Shown in pieces: positions 55,216-64,000 of a stretch of DNA of 64,000 nucleotides. The stretch comes from Bombyx mori (Eukaryota > Arthropoda > Insecta > Lepidoptera > Bombycidae). Each line of letters opens with the position of its first letter. Position 1 is the stretch's first letter. Position numbers and translations under genes: made by a program. The stretch is from NCBI RefSeq assembly GCF_030269925.1, contig NC_085109.1:1798001-1862000 (forward strand), given 5' to 3'. The notes under the pieces are model-generated. The model did not search any database, was not told where the DNA came from, and worked only from the letters and a program-made list of their open reading frames with translations.

Positions 55216-55663
55216 CTTTCAGTGGCTTTGCACTGCCCCGTCCCCTGAGTTGGTTGTGTAATTAGCTGCATCAACAATAAAAGGTTGAAGAGACTCAACA
55301 GGAATATACGAGAGCACCATGAAATATACTATGTATTATCAAACGTATTAAATAAAATTATCTGATAGGGTTTTACAAATAAAAGTTAATGTTTAATTGC
55401 TAATTGTAACTTTAAGATATAACCGTATGAATTTTAATCATTTTTAATAAGACTTAAAACATACTGTATTTCTGAACGAAATAATTTGATTATTTCGACC
55501 AGGGGGGTGCAACTCCCATACAAAGGAAAAGAACATTCAACTAGCGCCATCTTTAGGAACCGGCGAGGTCATTTTTGAAACGTTTTGGCCTTAATGAACT
55601 AATAAACTCACTAGATGGCAGATACGAGTTTTGACTCAATAAAAAATGTAGCGTACTTTGAAG

Positions 55664-56577
55664 CAGTGCTTCCACTTTTAGGGAATTCTCCCTTTTTTAG
55701 GGAAAAATAGCTGATATTTTGGATGATAAAGACAATTTAAAAAATACCAGGATTTAGGATATTTCGGGGTAAAAAGCAAAGCCTATACTAGTAACTGTTG
55801 TGAATTTTAAAATAAACGATAATTAAAGTAAAACAATGAACATTTTATTTTATGGAGAGAGAATGACATTAAGTCGAGTTGACAAGTAAAAGAATAAAAC
55901 AGAGTTGTGTATAAAAACTATAAAGGTTTGATTCAACAGTAACCCTCTAGTAAAGTAAATGATAGATTAAGCCACTGCTTTTTCTTAGGGATTCCCCAGA
56001 ATCCCAATAAGTATAATCCGCCAAATTTTTATTTACCTATTTTCGTTGATGTCACCAGAACTTACTTGTATTGTAATATACAGGTACTTCATGTACCATG
56101 AAAGATTATCATGGTAATTTCATTTACGAAAACCTTGTAATTGTCATTTCACTTTTGCTAGCAGTTCCTTCTTCAAAGACTGAGGTGGAAAGATTATTCA
56201 GTGTTCTCAAATTTAAAAACTGACAAAAGAAACAGGCTTTCTAATGAAACCCTGAACGGCTTGCTTCATAGAAAGTTCCCAACTTTGCCAGCAAACAATT
56301 GCTCAATTTTAGAACCGAACAGTGTTAGGTTGTGCAGCAAAAGAATATAAAAGCAATGCGTCGACTTCCTTGAAAATTCTAATCCTATAGATCTATGATC
56401 TTCTGGGGGCGTTTATATTATATATACCTACATTAAATAATATGCTGTGGTTTATTTTCTGTATTTTATTTATGCTTTCTATATAAAGGATTTATGAAAG
56501 TTGTCTAGGAAATTTTAGGGTAAATTCAAAAGAAACTAGGGTAAAATGTGTTAAAAAAAACGTAAGTGGAAACACTG
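55664..56577 (+). mobile_element. Second hAT-type transposon relic, 914 bp
   Basis: Ends CAGTGCTTCCACTTTTAGGG and, at the other side, ACGTAAGTGGAAACACTG. The 8-bp duplication CTTTGAAG is perfect (55656-55663 and 56578-56585). Near 56160-56300, plus strand, lies a hAT dimerisation-domain remnant (KTEVERLFSVL, then SNETLNGLL after a stop). The termini and transposase remnant differ from the hAT relic at 32-33 kb, so it is another family. Confidence 0.88.
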
Positions 56578-56669
56578 CTTTGAAGTTTTCAAAATTCCAG
56601 GGCCGTAAAACAATCTCAAAAAAAAAAAAAAAGTTTTCAAAATGTCGTAACGATTTAATTTTTTAAATT

Positions 56670-57894
56670 CCGTAAAATGGGGCGATTAGGGATTGAGAGG
56701 CGAATCGGGAAAAAACCGGGAAAATCTTTCGACGCTCAATATAAGTTTTATATTCGTTGCAAAATCTTCCATTTTTTGTAGTTTAATAGTAGAATGTTGA
56801 AAGTTCACAAAACAACTCTGAATATGCATGATAATAGCTGCTAACTTATAAAAAATCGCGTTTCAAATTAACTTCCTGTGGTGGTAATTGTTTTAGTGCT
56901 AGAAACTTTGGTCTCTTTTATTTATTTGATAATAATAGAAGACGACTATGATTTATAAACGTTATTTAGTGTTTGAACCAGCATATATATTAAAGGTAAG
57001 TCTCAGTTGTTATTGGTTTTAATGTATTTGATTAAATAAAAATACATGTAAAAATCTGTTGTTTTTGGGGATATTGGGGACGTCTTAGGTATAAATAACA
57101 ACGAAAAAGGGGTCAATTGGGATGAGAATACGTGAAATGGAAACGACCTAAGTATAAATAGGTACAGGTTTCTAGGGTTGTCTATGTAGTTATAACAATA
57201 TTTTTTAAATTTGTTGGTAAAAATCTAGTTTATTCATGATGTTTTTGTCTAGAACTTTTATTCAAAATTATCAATGTGTTATTTTATTGTTTGGTAAATA
57301 TTTATATTATCAGTTACGTTTGTTTTCTTTTTTTAGATATGCCTCGCGTGTACGTATCAAAGAGTGCAAAACCTTATAAGAGATATTATCCCTTAATATT
57401 AAAAACAGCAATTGGGAAATTGCCTAATTGGGAATAAGTCTTTAGTTGAAATAGCTAAGCAATTTAATATAAGTAAGTCACTTTTGCACAGACATGTAAT
57501 AAGAACAATGAAATCTCAAGTTGGACAAAAATGTCTAAGTAATACATAATAAAATATTTAATATTTGTTCAGTGTCAGTTTTTCAATGTTTTTTTATTGA
57601 TGATCACTTTGTTGGTGAAACTAAATAAATAAATAAATTAAAACCAAGTAGTGCCCACCCTAGCTAATTTCTCATTTCGTCCCAATTAACCGCAATTTTC
57701 GGGTAAATAGGGATTACACCTATTTTTGCTTTTTTTGCTTAAACTGGAATGCTAGTTGCATAGTTTTAAATTGGACAACAAAGATGCCCCCAAGACTCAA
57801 TCATTTTGATCCTGATATAGCATTATATACATCAACAACTACCTTAAAATTGGTCATAAAGTTGGAATTTGTCCCTAATCGCCCCATTTTACCG
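56670..57894 (+). mobile_element. Pogo-like DNA transposon relic with a psq-type HTH fragment
   Basis: Bounded by inverted repeats sharing GTAAAATGGGGCGATTAGGG. Similar short motifs recur internally, such as GGGGTCAATTGGGA near 57110. Just after an acceptor-like tract, a frame starting MPRVYVSKSAKPYK (57341) is followed, after a shift, by NKSLVEIAKQFNISKSLLH, which has the helix-turn-helix shape found at the N-terminus of pogo-type transposases. No catalytic domain is present. I could not settle a target-site duplication, so the superfamily is inferred from the HTH alone. Confidence 0.6.
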
Positions 57895-58164
57895 GTTGTT
57901 TTTTTTTGGTCTTGGTGTGAGTTATTTTACGTTGTAGTATTAATTTTGAGCAACTTTTAGCTTTATGAGAATATTAGACGATTAGACATTGAGAAACTCT
58001 GTTTTGAATTCTCTTTAGACATAACTTGGCTCCAATACTTTTTTCTTCGTTAGCGTTTCGTAAGCCTGTGTAACTATTTTCATTTCTTACAGAATGTTTA
58101 TTATTAAAAATCAGCATGCCTCGAAGATCGAAAATGAAATGCTATTTCGGATGCCTTGATAACG

Positions 58165-63887
<5,723 letters not shown>

Positions 63888-64000
63888 GTATGTAGACTTT
63901 TATGACTTTTTGTTAGAGATACCGGGTTACGCTGGTCATACGTTGGTGGTAGTATGATAGAAACCTTTATTTTAATACGCTTTTATTAGCTTCAGACGTA

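Overview
The window is lepidopteran nuclear DNA, almost certainly silkworm (Bombyx mori or a close relative). More than twenty copies of the tRNA-derived SINE Bm1 are scattered through it. They share the RNA polymerase III B-box (GTTCGAATCC), a common body and a tail reading CAATAAAAAA. Lepidopteran-type Helitron-like elements and jockey-like LINE tails accompany them. Genes have short exons, GT-AG introns and large repeat-filled spacers.

Four host genes can be built exon by exon. (1) 9.5-13.1 kb, plus strand: S-adenosylmethionine decarboxylase, six exons from the proenzyme cleavage site to the stop; the N-terminal exon(s) were not found. (2) 17.2-30.7 kb, minus strand: a complete 11-exon fatty-acid amide hydrolase 2 (FAAH2)-like gene, 515 aa. 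(3) 41.8-54.7 kb, plus strand: a complete 10-exon FAAH2 paralog, 519 aa, divergent from the first. (4) 60.8 kb to the window edge, plus strand: the first three exons of phosphoglucomutase. The FAAH2 pair keeps the Lys-Ser-Ser triad and nearly all exon lengths. It arose by inverted duplication or by duplication and inversion, and its start codons are about 11 kb apart.

The rest is mobile DNA, often nested. An intact copia LTR element with apparently identical LTRs sits inside a Bm1 SINE in the last intron of the plus-strand FAAH2 gene. A 3.3 kb Transib relic (the RAG1-related transposase family) lies between the FAAH2 genes inside another SINE; its ends read CACAGTG, its duplication is CGTTG and it has ~0.5 kb inverted repeats. 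Two hAT elements have perfect 8-bp duplications. There is also a psq-HTH (pogo-like) DNA element, several Helitron-like elements, jockey-like and CR1-like LINE ends, palindromic MITEs and an unclassified four-copy repeat.

The genes have unrelated roles (polyamine synthesis, lipid-amide hydrolysis, sugar-phosphate metabolism) and no shared pathway is suggested. The most notable points are the Transib relic with its three acidic residues still recognisable, a FAAH2 intron that is almost wholly one SINE, an intron present in one paralog and absent from the other at an identical exon length, and a long in-frame GC-rich extension after the decarboxylase stop codon.
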